Origin: Fulvimarina uroteuthidis
GTDB lineage: Bacteria; Pseudomonadota; Alphaproteobacteria; Rhizobiales; Rhizobiaceae
Length of the DNA: 64,000 bases
Reading direction: 5' to 3'
Assembly (NCBI RefSeq): GCF_034321785.1
Contig: NZ_JAXLPB010000004.1
Coordinates: forward strand, 310,001-374,000
Below the pieces are notes generated by a model, which searched no databases, was not told the DNA's origin, and was given only the letters and a program-made list of their open reading frames with translations. The position numbers and the translations under genes are program-made. This document shows, piece by piece, positions 15,732 to 23,865 of this stretch. The number at the start of each line of letters is the position of its first letter. The first letter of the stretch is position 1.

Positions 15732-16877
15732 GTGCCGGCCTTGCCGCACGGTGTGATCGTCATACGATACGGGTCCGGTCCATTGCGTGCGTCGCGTCTC
15801 CTCGTCCTCCTGCCGCTCGCGTTGCTCCTTACGTCGTGCAGCCCCGTCGTGCTCTATCCCGCCGGCGACATCGCCGCACGCCAGCGGGACATGCTCCTGA
15901 TCGCGACCGGCCTGATGCTGCTCATCATCGTGCCGGTGATCGCCGCGACCTTCTTCTTCGCGTGGCGCTACCGGGCTTCGAACAGGAAATCGCCCTACGC
16001 CGCCGACTGGGATCACTCCACCAAGCTGGAACTGCTGATCTGGACGGCGCCGCTCCTCATCATCGTCGTGCTCGGCGCCGTCACCTGGGTCGGCACCCAT
16101 CTCCTCGATCCGTACCGGCCCCTCGACGAGATCACCACGAGCGCCAGCGTGGACACGTCGCAGGAACCGCTGGTGGTCGAAGTGGTGGCGCTGAACTGGA
16201 AATGGCTGTTCCTCTATCCCGAATATGGCGTGGCCACCGTCAACGAGCTGGCGGCTCCCGTCGATCGTCCGATCCGGTTCGAGCTGACGGCGGAATCGGT
16301 GATGAACGCGTTCTACGTCCCGACGCTGGCGGGCATGATCTACGCGATGCCGGGCATGGAGACCAAGCTTCATGCCGTCGTCAACGCGGCCGGCGTGTAC
16401 GACGGCTTCGCGTCCCACTATAACGGGGCCGGGTTCTCCAACATGCGCTTCAAGTTCCACGGGCTGGACGATGCGGGTTTCGAGGCGTGGATCGAGGCGC
16501 TGAAGGCGAGCGAAACACCGCTCGACCGGAACGCCTACCTGAACCTCGTCAAACCGAGCGAAGCCGATCCCGTGACATACTTCTCGACCATCGAGGACGG
16601 CCTCTACCAGCGGATCGTCGGCATGTGCGTGCCGGACGGCAAACTGTGCATGCAGGACATCGCCACCATGAACACCGGCCCGGGCGGCCAGCACCATGAC
16701 ATCGATCTCGATGCCCTGACATATGAATCCCATCCGATCGGCGACTTCGATCCGGACGAGGCGCAAGGGGCGACGGCGCCCGCGTCGAACCGGCAACCGC
16801 ATTCCGACGCGATGCGAGCGGGCGGCAAAGACACGGAACGCGACGGCGGCCTCGCGCCGGCCCAGCTCAACGACTGA
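15732..16877 (+). CDS. cyoA: Cytochrome bo3-type ubiquinol oxidase subunit II
   Basis: A 381-residue lipoprotein-type subunit II. A signal peptide ends in the lipobox LTSC (Cys36), two membrane helices follow (about 53-77 and 98-120), then a periplasmic cupredoxin fold. The CuA ligands of cytochrome c oxidases are absent, as expected for a quinol oxidase; VVALNWKWLFLYPEYGVATVNE and FYVPTLAGMIYAMPGMETKL are typical of CyoA. The C-terminal 60 residues are a hydrophilic low-complexity extension. The start is a GTG at 15732, with an alternative GTG at 15753. It is the first gene of cyoABCD-surf1. Confidence 0.93.
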   Translation: MPALPHGVIVIRYGSGPLRASRLLVLLPLALLLTSCSPVVLYPAGDIAARQRDMLLIATGLMLLIIVPVIAATFFFAWRYRASNRKSPYAADWDHSTKLELLIWTAPLLIIVVLGAVTWVGTHLLDPYRPLDEITTSASVDTSQEPLVVEVVALNWKWLFLYPEYGVATVNELAAPVDRPIRFELTAESVMNAFYVPTLAGMIYAMPGMETKLHAVVNAAGVYDGFASHYNGAGFSNMRFKFHGLDDAGFEAWIEALKASETPLDRNAYLNLVKPSEADPVTYFSTIEDGLYQRIVGMCVPDGKLCMQDIATMNTGPGGQHHDIDLDALTYESHPIGDFDPDEAQGATAPASNRQPHSDAMRAGGKDTERDGGLAPAQLND

Positions 16878-16946
16878 CGAGCGGACGCTCACGACAATCG
16901 GCGGCATCCCGACGGGGCCGACAGCACAAACGACAGAAGCGCTTCA

Positions 16947-18950
16947 ATGCTTTCGAACATCGACATCACCCAGCTGATCTTCGGGCGCCTGACGCTCCAG
17001 TCGATCCCGTATTACGATCCGATCCTGGTCGCGACCTTTCTCGTCGTGGCGATCGCGGGCGCCGGGCTCGTCGCCGCGATCACCTACTACCGATGGTGGG
17101 GCACGCTCTGGAACGACTGGTTCACGAGCGTCGACCACAAGAAGATCGGCATCATGTACATCGTGCTGGCGATCGTCATGCTGCTGCGCGGATTTGCCGA
17201 CGCGATCCTGATGCGAACCCAGCAGGCACTCGCCTTCAACGGGAGCGAAGGGTTCCTGCCCGCACACCACTACGATCAGGTGTTCACCGCGCACGGCGTC
17301 ATCATGATCTTCTTCGTCGCCATGCCGCTGATCACCGGCATCATGAACTTCGTCATCCCGCTCCAGATCGGCGCGCGCGACGTGGCGTTCCCGTTCCTCA
17401 ACAACTTCTCTTTCTGGATGACCGCCGGCGGCGCCGTCATCATCATGCTCTCGCTCTTCGTGGGCGAATTCGCACGCACCGGCTGGCTCGCCTTCCCGCC
17501 GCTTTCAAGCGCCGAGTACAGTCCGGGGGTCGGCGTCGACTATTACCTGTGGGGCCTGCAGATCGCCGGGGTGGGAACGCTCCTGTCCGGCGTCAACCTC
17601 CTCGTGACCATCATCAAGATGCGCGCGCCGGGCATGAGCCTGATGCGCATGCCGATCTTCATCTGGACGGCGCTGTGCACCAATGTGCTCATCGTCGCCT
17701 CCTTTCCGGTCCTGACCGCCGTCCTCACCCTCCTGACCCTCGACCGCTATGTCGGCACCCATTTCTTCACGAACGATATGGGCGGCAATTCGATGATGTA
17801 TTTCAACCTCATCTGGATCTGGGGCCATCCAGAGGTCTACATCCTCATCCTGCCCGCCTTCGGCGTGTTCTCCGAGGTGACCTCGACCTTCTGCGGCAAG
17901 CGCCTGTTCGGCTACACCTCCATGGTCTACGCCACCGTCGTCATCACCATCCTGTCCTATCTCGTCTGGCTGCATCACTTCTTCACCATGGGCAACGGCG
18001 CGAGCGTCAACTCCTTCTTCGCCATCACCACCATGATCATCTCGATCCCCACGGGCGCGAAGATCTTCAACTGGCTGTTCACCATGTACGAGGGCCGCAT
18101 CCGGTTCGAACTGCCGATGATGTGGACGGTCGCCTTCATCGTCACCTTCGTCATCGGCGGCATGACCGGCGTACTTCTCGCCGTTCCCCCGGTCGATTTC
18201 GTCTTTCACAACTCGCTGTTCCTCGTCGCCCATTTCCACAACGTCATCATCGGCGGCGTCCTGTTCGGCATGTTCGCCGCGATCAACTACTGGTTCCCCA
18301 AGGCGTTCGGCTTCCGGCTCGACGCGTTCTGGGGCAAGGTCTCGTTCTGGTTCTGGGTCGTCGGCTTCTACGTCGCCTTCATGCCGCTCTACGTGCTGGG
18401 GCTGATGGGCGTGACGCGGCGCCTGCGCGAGTTCGACGATCCCTCCCTGCAGATCTGGTTTCTCGTGGCAGCCGGCGGGGCGCTTCTCGTCGCCGTCGGC
18501 ATCGGCGCCATGCTGATGCAGTTCTACGTCTCGATCCGGGACCGGAAATATCTGCGCGACGTGACCGGCGATCCGTGGGACGGCAGGACCCTCGAATGGG
18601 CGACCTCCTCGCCGCCGCCGCACTACAATTTCGCCTTCACGCCGATCGTGCGCGACATCGACGCCTATACCGACATGAAGCGCAACAATTTCAGGCGTCC
18701 TATGGAAGGCTACAAGCCGATCCACATGCCCAGAAACACCGGCGCCGGCATCGTTCTGGCCGGGCTGTCCACGGTCTGCGGTTTCGCTTTGGTCTGGTAC
18801 ATCTGGTGGCTGGCGGCCGTGAGCTTCCTCGGCCTGATCGGCTACGCGATCTGGCACACGTTCAACTACGACCGGGACTATTACATCCCGGCAGGCGAGG
18901 TCGCCGCCAGCGAGCAGGCCTTCGCGTCGAAACTGGCGGGGCGGTTCTGA
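16947..18950 (+). CDS. cyoB: Cytochrome bo3-type ubiquinol oxidase subunit I
   Basis: The 667-residue catalytic haem-copper subunit, about 15 membrane helices. Haem and CuB ligands are visible: FTAHGVIMIFF (low-spin haem His), WGHPEVYILILPAFG (CuB His cross-linked to Tyr), WLHHFFTMG (two CuB His) and VAHFHNVIIGG (high-spin and low-spin haem His). It oxidises ubiquinol, reduces O2 to water and pumps protons. Length matches E. coli CyoB (663). It begins 69 bp after cyoA and is followed 3 bp later by cyoC. Confidence 0.97.
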   Translation: MLSNIDITQLIFGRLTLQSIPYYDPILVATFLVVAIAGAGLVAAITYYRWWGTLWNDWFTSVDHKKIGIMYIVLAIVMLLRGFADAILMRTQQALAFNGSEGFLPAHHYDQVFTAHGVIMIFFVAMPLITGIMNFVIPLQIGARDVAFPFLNNFSFWMTAGGAVIIMLSLFVGEFARTGWLAFPPLSSAEYSPGVGVDYYLWGLQIAGVGTLLSGVNLLVTIIKMRAPGMSLMRMPIFIWTALCTNVLIVASFPVLTAVLTLLTLDRYVGTHFFTNDMGGNSMMYFNLIWIWGHPEVYILILPAFGVFSEVTSTFCGKRLFGYTSMVYATVVITILSYLVWLHHFFTMGNGASVNSFFAITTMIISIPTGAKIFNWLFTMYEGRIRFELPMMWTVAFIVTFVIGGMTGVLLAVPPVDFVFHNSLFLVAHFHNVIIGGVLFGMFAAINYWFPKAFGFRLDAFWGKVSFWFWVVGFYVAFMPLYVLGLMGVTRRLREFDDPSLQIWFLVAAGGALLVAVGIGAMLMQFYVSIRDRKYLRDVTGDPWDGRTLEWATSSPPPHYNFAFTPIVRDIDAYTDMKRNNFRRPMEGYKPIHMPRNTGAGIVLAGLSTVCGFALVWYIWWLAAVSFLGLIGYAIWHTFNYDRDYYIPAGEVAASEQAFASKLAGRF

Positions 18951-18953
18951 GCC

Positions 18954-19580
18954 ATGTCCAGCGCGACCAACACCGCCACCACGCCGCCCGAAGCCTTCTT
19001 CGCACTCGAGGAGCACGAGCATGCCGCGGGCTCCAGCACCATGCTGGGCTTCTGGTTCTACCTGATGAGCGACTGCCTCATCTTCGCGGTCCTGTTCGCG
19101 ACCTATGGGGTACTGGCGGGCAATTATGCGGCCGGACCGCGCCCGGAAGACATCTTCGAGTTGCACCTCGTCGCGGTGAACACGGGCCTCCTCCTGTTCT
19201 CCTCGATCACCTACGGCTTCGCGATGATCGCGATGCAGGCCCGCCGGAAGGCCCTCGTCCTTCTCTGGCTCGGCGTGACGGGGCTTCTCGGCGCCTGCTT
19301 CCTCGGCATCGAACTCTACGAGTTCGGCGTGATGATCGCGGAGGGCGCGACGCCCCAGCGCAGCGGGTTCCTGTCGTCCTTCTTCACGCTGGTCGGCACC
19401 CATGGCCTGCACGTGGCGTTCGGCCTCGTCTGGCTGGCGACGCTGATGATCCAGATCGGCTCCCGCGGCCTCATCGACGCCAACCGGCGGCGCGTCATGT
19501 GCCTGTCCATGTTCTGGCATTTCCTCGACGTCGTCTGGATCGGCGTCTTCACCTTCGTATACCTCATCCGGATGATCTGA
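18954..19580 (+). CDS. cyoC: Cytochrome bo3-type ubiquinol oxidase subunit III
   Basis: A 208-residue, five-helix subunit III lacking the first two helices of mitochondrial-type COX3, as in CyoC. Diagnostic text: GFWFYLMSDCLIFAVLFATY near the N-terminus and GTHGLHVAFGLVWL towards the end, with FWHFLDVVWIGVFTFVYL closing the protein. It stabilises subunit I and proton uptake. Its stop codon shares one base with the cyoD start (TGATG), so the two are coupled. Confidence 0.95.
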   Translation: MSSATNTATTPPEAFFALEEHEHAAGSSTMLGFWFYLMSDCLIFAVLFATYGVLAGNYAAGPRPEDIFELHLVAVNTGLLLFSSITYGFAMIAMQARRKALVLLWLGVTGLLGACFLGIELYEFGVMIAEGATPQRSGFLSSFFTLVGTHGLHVAFGLVWLATLMIQIGSRGLIDANRRRVMCLSMFWHFLDVVWIGVFTFVYLIRMI

Positions 19581-20071
19581 TGGCGACCAGCCCGAACACG
19601 TCGACGACGCCGCACGGCGCGGCCAAGGCCCAGGACGGCGCCTCGAGCCATATGGAAGGCGGCGAGGCGCACGCCACCCTCGGCGGCTACGTGACGGGTT
19701 TCCTGCTCTCCGTCGTGATGACGGCCATTCCCTTCTGGCTCGTCATGGCGCGACCGATCGAGGACGGCGCGATCACCGCGACCCTCGTCGTCGCCTTCGC
19801 GATCGGGCAGATCTTCGTGCACATGATCTATTTCCTGCACATGGACTCCAAGTCCGAAGGCGGATGGACCATCATGGCGCTGATCTTCACGGCGGTTCTC
19901 GTGATCATCTGCATTTCGGGCTCGTTGTGGGTGATGTATCATCTCAACCAGAACATGATGCCGATGGGCGACATGCCGATGGAGCATGACGGGGCGATGG
20001 GCGGAATGTCCGGCCATACGGACAATCCGGTCAATCAGATCGCGCCGTTCGGCTCGGTCGAGGAAAACTGA
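19580..20071 (+). CDS. cyoD: Cytochrome bo3-type ubiquinol oxidase subunit IV with Met/His-rich tail
   Basis: A 163-residue subunit IV; E. coli CyoD is 109. The three-helix core spans about residues 35-120 (GGYVTGFLLSVVMTAIPFWLV, then QIFVHMIYFLHMDSKSEGGW and a third helix). It has a 30-residue hydrophilic N-terminal extension and a 43-residue C-terminal tail with seven Met (126, 127, 129, 132, 134, 140, 143) and three His (121, 136, 146). By CyoD topology the tail would face the periplasm, where a Met/His cluster could bind copper. That function is inference. Confidence 0.93.
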   Translation: MATSPNTSTTPHGAAKAQDGASSHMEGGEAHATLGGYVTGFLLSVVMTAIPFWLVMARPIEDGAITATLVVAFAIGQIFVHMIYFLHMDSKSEGGWTIMALIFTAVLVIICISGSLWVMYHLNQNMMPMGDMPMEHDGAMGGMSGHTDNPVNQIAPFGSVEEN

Positions 20072-20096
20072 GGCTCGAGACCAGGCGGGACCGGAC

Positions 20097-20885
20097 TTGT
20101 CTCCATCCGACGGCGAAACGGGACCACCGAGACGCGCGGGACAAAGGACGCGCGCTTTGGTTCTGGCAGGGCTCGGCGCTGCGGTCCTGTTCGGCGTTTT
20201 CGTCGGTCTGGGCATCTGGCAGATCGAGCGCCGCGCCTGGAAGGTCGACCTCATCGAAGCGGTGGAACAACGCTCCGCCGCAGGTCCGGTTTCCGCGCCA
20301 GGTCCCGCCGAATGGGACCGGCTCACCCGAAATGGCGACGAATATCGCCGCGTCGCGGTAAAGGGACGGTTCCTTCAGGATTCCAGCGTCCTGGCGCAGG
20401 CCGTGACCGATCACGGCGGCGGATACTGGCTGATGACGCCGCTGCGCGACGCGCGTGGCTTCACCGTCCTCGTCAATCGCGGCTTCGTGCCGTCGCGCGC
20501 GATCGCGGCACGGATCGATCCGCCGACGGGCGAGATCGCTCTCGCCGGCCTTCTTCGCCTCAGCCAGACCGGTGGCGGGTTCCTGCGCAGCAACGATCCG
20601 GAGGCGGACCGCTGGTATTCCCGGGACGTGGCCGCCATCGCCGCAGCCAGATCGCTTCCGGATCCGGTCGCCCCCTATTTCGTGGACGTCGACAACCCCG
20701 CGCGCGGCGTGTCGGAGCGGCGCCCGGTCGGCGCAGGGGGCTATCCGATCGCCGGTCTCACCAAGACGGATTTCCGCAATTCCCATCTCGCCTACGCGCT
20801 GACCTGGTTCGCGCTGGCGGGCCTGACGATCGTCGGCGCCGCGATCGTGCTCCGCAGGGCGCGCTCGCGCGGGGATGACGCTTAG
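20097..20885 (+). CDS. SURF1 family cytochrome oxidase assembly protein
   Basis: A 262-residue protein with two membrane helices (about 20-42 and 232-254) around a periplasmic domain, the SURF1/Shy1 layout. Family text: GLGIWQIERRAWKVDLIE after helix 1, then VNRGFVP, and GLTKTDFRNSHLAYALTWFALA into helix 2. SURF1 proteins help insert haem a/o into subunit I. The start is taken as TTG at 20097 behind AGGCGGGA, because the long frame upstream overlaps cyoD. It follows cyoD by 25 bp and converges on an ABC ATPase gene 14 bp away. Confidence 0.88.
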   Translation: MSPSDGETGPPRRAGQRTRALVLAGLGAAVLFGVFVGLGIWQIERRAWKVDLIEAVEQRSAAGPVSAPGPAEWDRLTRNGDEYRRVAVKGRFLQDSSVLAQAVTDHGGGYWLMTPLRDARGFTVLVNRGFVPSRAIAARIDPPTGEIALAGLLRLSQTGGGFLRSNDPEADRWYSRDVAAIAAARSLPDPVAPYFVDVDNPARGVSERRPVGAGGYPIAGLTKTDFRNSHLAYALTWFALAGLTIVGAAIVLRRARSRGDDA

Positions 20886-20899
20886 AAGATCCGTGTCGA

Positions 20900-21988
20900 T
20901 CAGGCGATTGCAGGCAGGGCCGAAGGGTTCGCCTCTTGCGGGGCAAGGGCGAACACGTCGCTCGGTCCGAAATGCAGCGCCACGCTCTCGCCCGACCGTG
21001 GCGGCGGCGCGGTCGGCCGGTTGAACGTATCGACCAGTACGCTGCCGCCCGCCACCGAAAGCTTCAGCCGCACCACCGAACCCAGGAACTGCGACGTCTC
21101 GACATGGCCGTTCAGCGTGTTGATGCGATCGGGCGAGGCGTCGAGCTTCACGGCTTCGGGCCTGAGCGCCAAGGTCACGGGGGCACCGGGGGCGACCTCC
21201 GGCACCGCGTCGAGGGTGATCGGCTGGCCATCGACATGCACCGTCGCCCCCTCGCCCTTGATGCCCTCGATCAAGCTGAGCGTGCCGATGAAGCTTGCGA
21301 CGAACCGGGTCGCGGGCTGGTTGTAGATGGCGAAGGGCGCGCCGCACTGCTCGATCCGGCCGCCATACATCACCGCGATCCGGTCCGACATGGAGAGCGC
21401 CTCTTCCTGATCGTGGGTCACGAAGATGGTCGTGATGCCGAGCTTTCGCTGCAGCTCGCGTATTTCCTCGCGCAAGGACACGCGGATCTTGGCGTCGAGC
21501 GCCGACAGCGGCTCGTCGAGAAGCAGCACGCGCGGGCTCGGCGCCAGCGCCCTTGCCAGCGCCACGCGCTGCTGCTGGCCGCCGGACAATTGGTACGGGT
21601 AGCGGTCGCCGAGCTGCGGCAGGCCGATCAAGGCCAGCATCTCCGCGACCCGCGGTGCGATCTCCCGCTTCGGCCGTCCCGCGACCATCAGACCGAAGGC
21701 GATATTGTCGTGCACCGTGAGATTGGGAAACAGCGCATAGGCCTGGAACACCATGCCGATGCGGCGCCTGTTGGCGGGCACGTCCGTCACGTCCTCGCCA
21801 TCGATGACGATGCGGCCCGCCGAAGGCGTCTCGAACCCGGCGATCATGCGCAGCATCGTGGTCTTGCCGCAGCCGGACGGGCCGAGAAAGGAGACGAACT
21901 CGCCGCGTTCGACGGACAGGTCGAAATCCTTGACGACCGTGGTCGGTCCGAAGCTCTTCGAGACATGGGTGATCGACAGGAAACTCAT
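20900..21988 (-). CDS. ABC transporter ATP-binding protein (PotA/FbpC-like)
   Basis: A 362-residue ATPase: GPSGCGKTTMLRMIAGFE (Walker A), LSGGQQQRVALARAL (signature), VLLLDEPLSALD (Walker B) and FVTHDQEEAL (H-loop). A TOBE-type C-terminal domain follows (about 240-350). This is the CUT1-related group serving polyamines, Fe3+ and phosphonates. It powers the two permeases encoded just upstream; its start at 21988 overlaps the stop of permease 2 by four bases. Confidence 0.92.
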   Translation of the reverse strand: MSFLSITHVSKSFGPTTVVKDFDLSVERGEFVSFLGPSGCGKTTMLRMIAGFETPSAGRIVIDGEDVTDVPANRRRIGMVFQAYALFPNLTVHDNIAFGLMVAGRPKREIAPRVAEMLALIGLPQLGDRYPYQLSGGQQQRVALARALAPSPRVLLLDEPLSALDAKIRVSLREEIRELQRKLGITTIFVTHDQEEALSMSDRIAVMYGGRIEQCGAPFAIYNQPATRFVASFIGTLSLIEGIKGEGATVHVDGQPITLDAVPEVAPGAPVTLALRPEAVKLDASPDRINTLNGHVETSQFLGSVVRLKLSVAGGSVLVDTFNRPTAPPPRSGESVALHFGPSDVFALAPQEANPSALPAIA

Positions 21989-22848
21989 CCGCGGGCACGC
22001 CTCGACAGTGTCAGGAGGGATCGGATCGATCGCCTCGGGTTCGGTTGTTTGCGACGCTGGCGCCCGGCGACCTGAAGCAGGCCCATGCAGATCCAGGTGA
22101 CGGCGAATGCGATGATCGCCAGCGCCGATGGCTCATAGGCCCTGTTGGTGCCGACGAGCGCGAGATAGGGGCCGAAGGCCGGCTGGTTGAGAAGGCTGGC
22201 CAGCACGAACTCGCCGATCACGATGGCGAAGGACAGAAACGCACCGGACAGCACCGCCGCCCGGACATTGGGCAGGATCACCCGGAAGAGAATCGTGATG
22301 CGGTTCGCGCCGAGGCTTTCGGCGGCCTCCGTCAGGGTGCGGATGTCGATGGCCGCCATGCCCGTATCCACCGCGCGGAACATGTAGGGCATGGACAGGA
22401 CCACATAGCCGAAGACCAGCAGGACATAGGTGCCGTTCGCGCTGCCGGTGAACGGCAGGAAGGAGGAGGAGTTGTAGAGCCTCAGATAGCCGAAGACGAG
22501 AACGATGGGTGGGATCACCAGGGGGAGAAGCGTGATGAACTCGACCAGGGGACGGAGCTTGGGGAATCGCAGCCGCACCCAATAGGCGGTCGGCACGATG
22601 AGCAGCGAGCCGACGACGATGGTCAGGAGCGCCGCCACGATCGAGAAGGTGAAGGTCTGGCGGAACCGTTCGTCGGAAAAGACCGACCTGTAGGCCTCGA
22701 AGCTCCAGACCCCGCGCAGCATCGAAAGGGAGAATTCGAAGGTCGCCACGAGCGGCAGCACGAAATAGAGGATGCCGACGACGACGATGACGTAGGGACC
22801 GGCCCTCGACGCGCGCCCGGCTTCGCGCGGACCCCGGGACGGGCTCAT
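21985..22848 (-). CDS. ABC transporter permease (PotC-like)
   Basis: A 287-residue, six-helix inner-membrane permease. The cytoplasmic loop AAESLGANRITILFRVILPNVRAAVLSG is the EAA motif (read in two parts), and FVLASLLNQPAFGPYLALV near the end is typical of the second permease of PotC/PhnV-like importers. The ATG at 22848 overlaps the stop of permease 1 (ATGA). A basic tail of about 25 residues follows the last helix. Confidence 0.9.
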   Translation of the reverse strand: MSPSRGPREAGRASRAGPYVIVVVGILYFVLPLVATFEFSLSMLRGVWSFEAYRSVFSDERFRQTFTFSIVAALLTIVVGSLLIVPTAYWVRLRFPKLRPLVEFITLLPLVIPPIVLVFGYLRLYNSSSFLPFTGSANGTYVLLVFGYVVLSMPYMFRAVDTGMAAIDIRTLTEAAESLGANRITILFRVILPNVRAAVLSGAFLSFAIVIGEFVLASLLNQPAFGPYLALVGTNRAYEPSALAIIAFAVTWICMGLLQVAGRQRRKQPNPRRSIRSLLTLSRRARG

Positions 22849-23756
22849 CGCTGCCACCGCTCGGCGCGGGCGCGCAGCCAGAGATAGAGAAGGTTGGAGC
22901 AGCCGGTGATCACGATCATGCCGACGGCCAGCGCATAGCCGAGATTGGGATTGTAGAGCACGTTGCCGCGGATCTGCGCGTAAAGCAGGATCGGCACGAT
23001 GTTGAGGGAGGATCCCGTCAGCGCGTAGGCCGTTGCGATCGCGCCGAAGGCGTTGGCGAACAGGAGGAGAAAGCAGCCGAGGATGGAAGGCGCCAGCACC
23101 GGCAGCCCGATATGGCGCCAATATTGCCAGTTCGACGCGCCGAGAATCGCCGATGCCTCCCGCCACTCGGTCTTCAGCCCGTCCAGCGCCGGCGTGATGA
23201 TCAGGATCATCAGGGGAATCTGGAAATAGAGATAGGTGATCGTCAGCCCCCAGAAGGACAGGAGATTGAAGCCGTAGCTGTAGATGTTGACGTCGAAGGC
23301 GTCCTTCAGGAACAGCGTCACGAGGCCGACACGGCCGAGCGTGGCGATGAAGGCGAAGGCCAGCGGAATGCCCGCGAAGTTCGAGGCGACGCCCGAAAAG
23401 GTGACGAGCGACGGACGGATCCAGCCCGGCAGGCCGCCATGAACGATCGCATAGGCGAGGAAGAACCCGATGACGGCGCCGAGCCCCGCCGAGGCGATGC
23501 TGATCTGGATCGAGATCGAATAGGCCGCCATGATCTGCGGCGTGAAGAGGTCCTGGATGTTCTGGAGTGTGGGCTCGCCCGACGGCGTCTGGAACGCGCC
23601 GACGACGAGCGTCAGCGTCGGGACGATGAGGAACAGCGCGGCGAAGGCGAAGAACGGCGTCACGCCGATCCATGCAAGGGAGCGGGCGGGTGGGCGCGTC
23701 GCGACCCGTCCTTCGTCTTCTCGCCGGCCCGATGCCGCGAGGTCTTTTGCGTTCAT
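22845..23756 (-). CDS. ABC transporter permease (PotB-like)
   Basis: A 303-residue inner-membrane permease with a 25-residue hydrophilic N-terminus, then six helices. The coupling loop reads REASAILGASNWQYWRHIGL followed by PVLAPSILGCFLLLFANAFG, as in the first permease of polyamine/2-aminoethylphosphonate-type importers. It pairs with the overlapping PotC-like permease. It begins 109 bp after the binding-protein gene, a gap holding a strong intercistronic hairpin. Confidence 0.9.
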   Translation of the reverse strand: MNAKDLAASGRREDEGRVATRPPARSLAWIGVTPFFAFAALFLIVPTLTLVVGAFQTPSGEPTLQNIQDLFTPQIMAAYSISIQISIASAGLGAVIGFFLAYAIVHGGLPGWIRPSLVTFSGVASNFAGIPLAFAFIATLGRVGLVTLFLKDAFDVNIYSYGFNLLSFWGLTITYLYFQIPLMILIITPALDGLKTEWREASAILGASNWQYWRHIGLPVLAPSILGCFLLLFANAFGAIATAYALTGSSLNIVPILLYAQIRGNVLYNPNLGYALAVGMIVITGCSNLLYLWLRARAERWQR

Positions 23757-23802
23757 CCGCCCTGGCTTCCCACTCGATCACTCACCGCCGCCACCTGAAA
23801 CA

Positions 23803-23848
23803 GGCCGCGCCCGGGCTCGTCCACAGAAGGAAGCGCCCGGACGCGGCC
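23803..23848 (-). promoter_or_regulatory. Intercistronic hairpin after the substrate-binding gene
   Basis: GGCCGCGCCCGGGC (23803-23816) pairs with GCCCGGACGCGGCC (23835-23848), 13 of 14 positions. In the mRNA it begins about 17 nt after the binding-protein stop and precedes the permease gene, a usual place for a stem that protects upstream mRNA or attenuates read-through. Confidence 0.55.
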
Positions 23849-23865
23849 GAAAGGCCCTGCCGTTC

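Noticed and set aside
17505..19520. A 671-codon frame antisense to cyoB and cyoC
   Set aside because: Charged low-complexity composition and exact opposition to two strongly conserved genes.
17093..20071. A 992-codon open frame overlapping cyoBCD on the plus strand
   Set aside because: The first 830 codons are an out-of-frame, His/Arg-rich shadow of cyoB and cyoC; only its C-terminal 163 residues are real, and they are CyoD.
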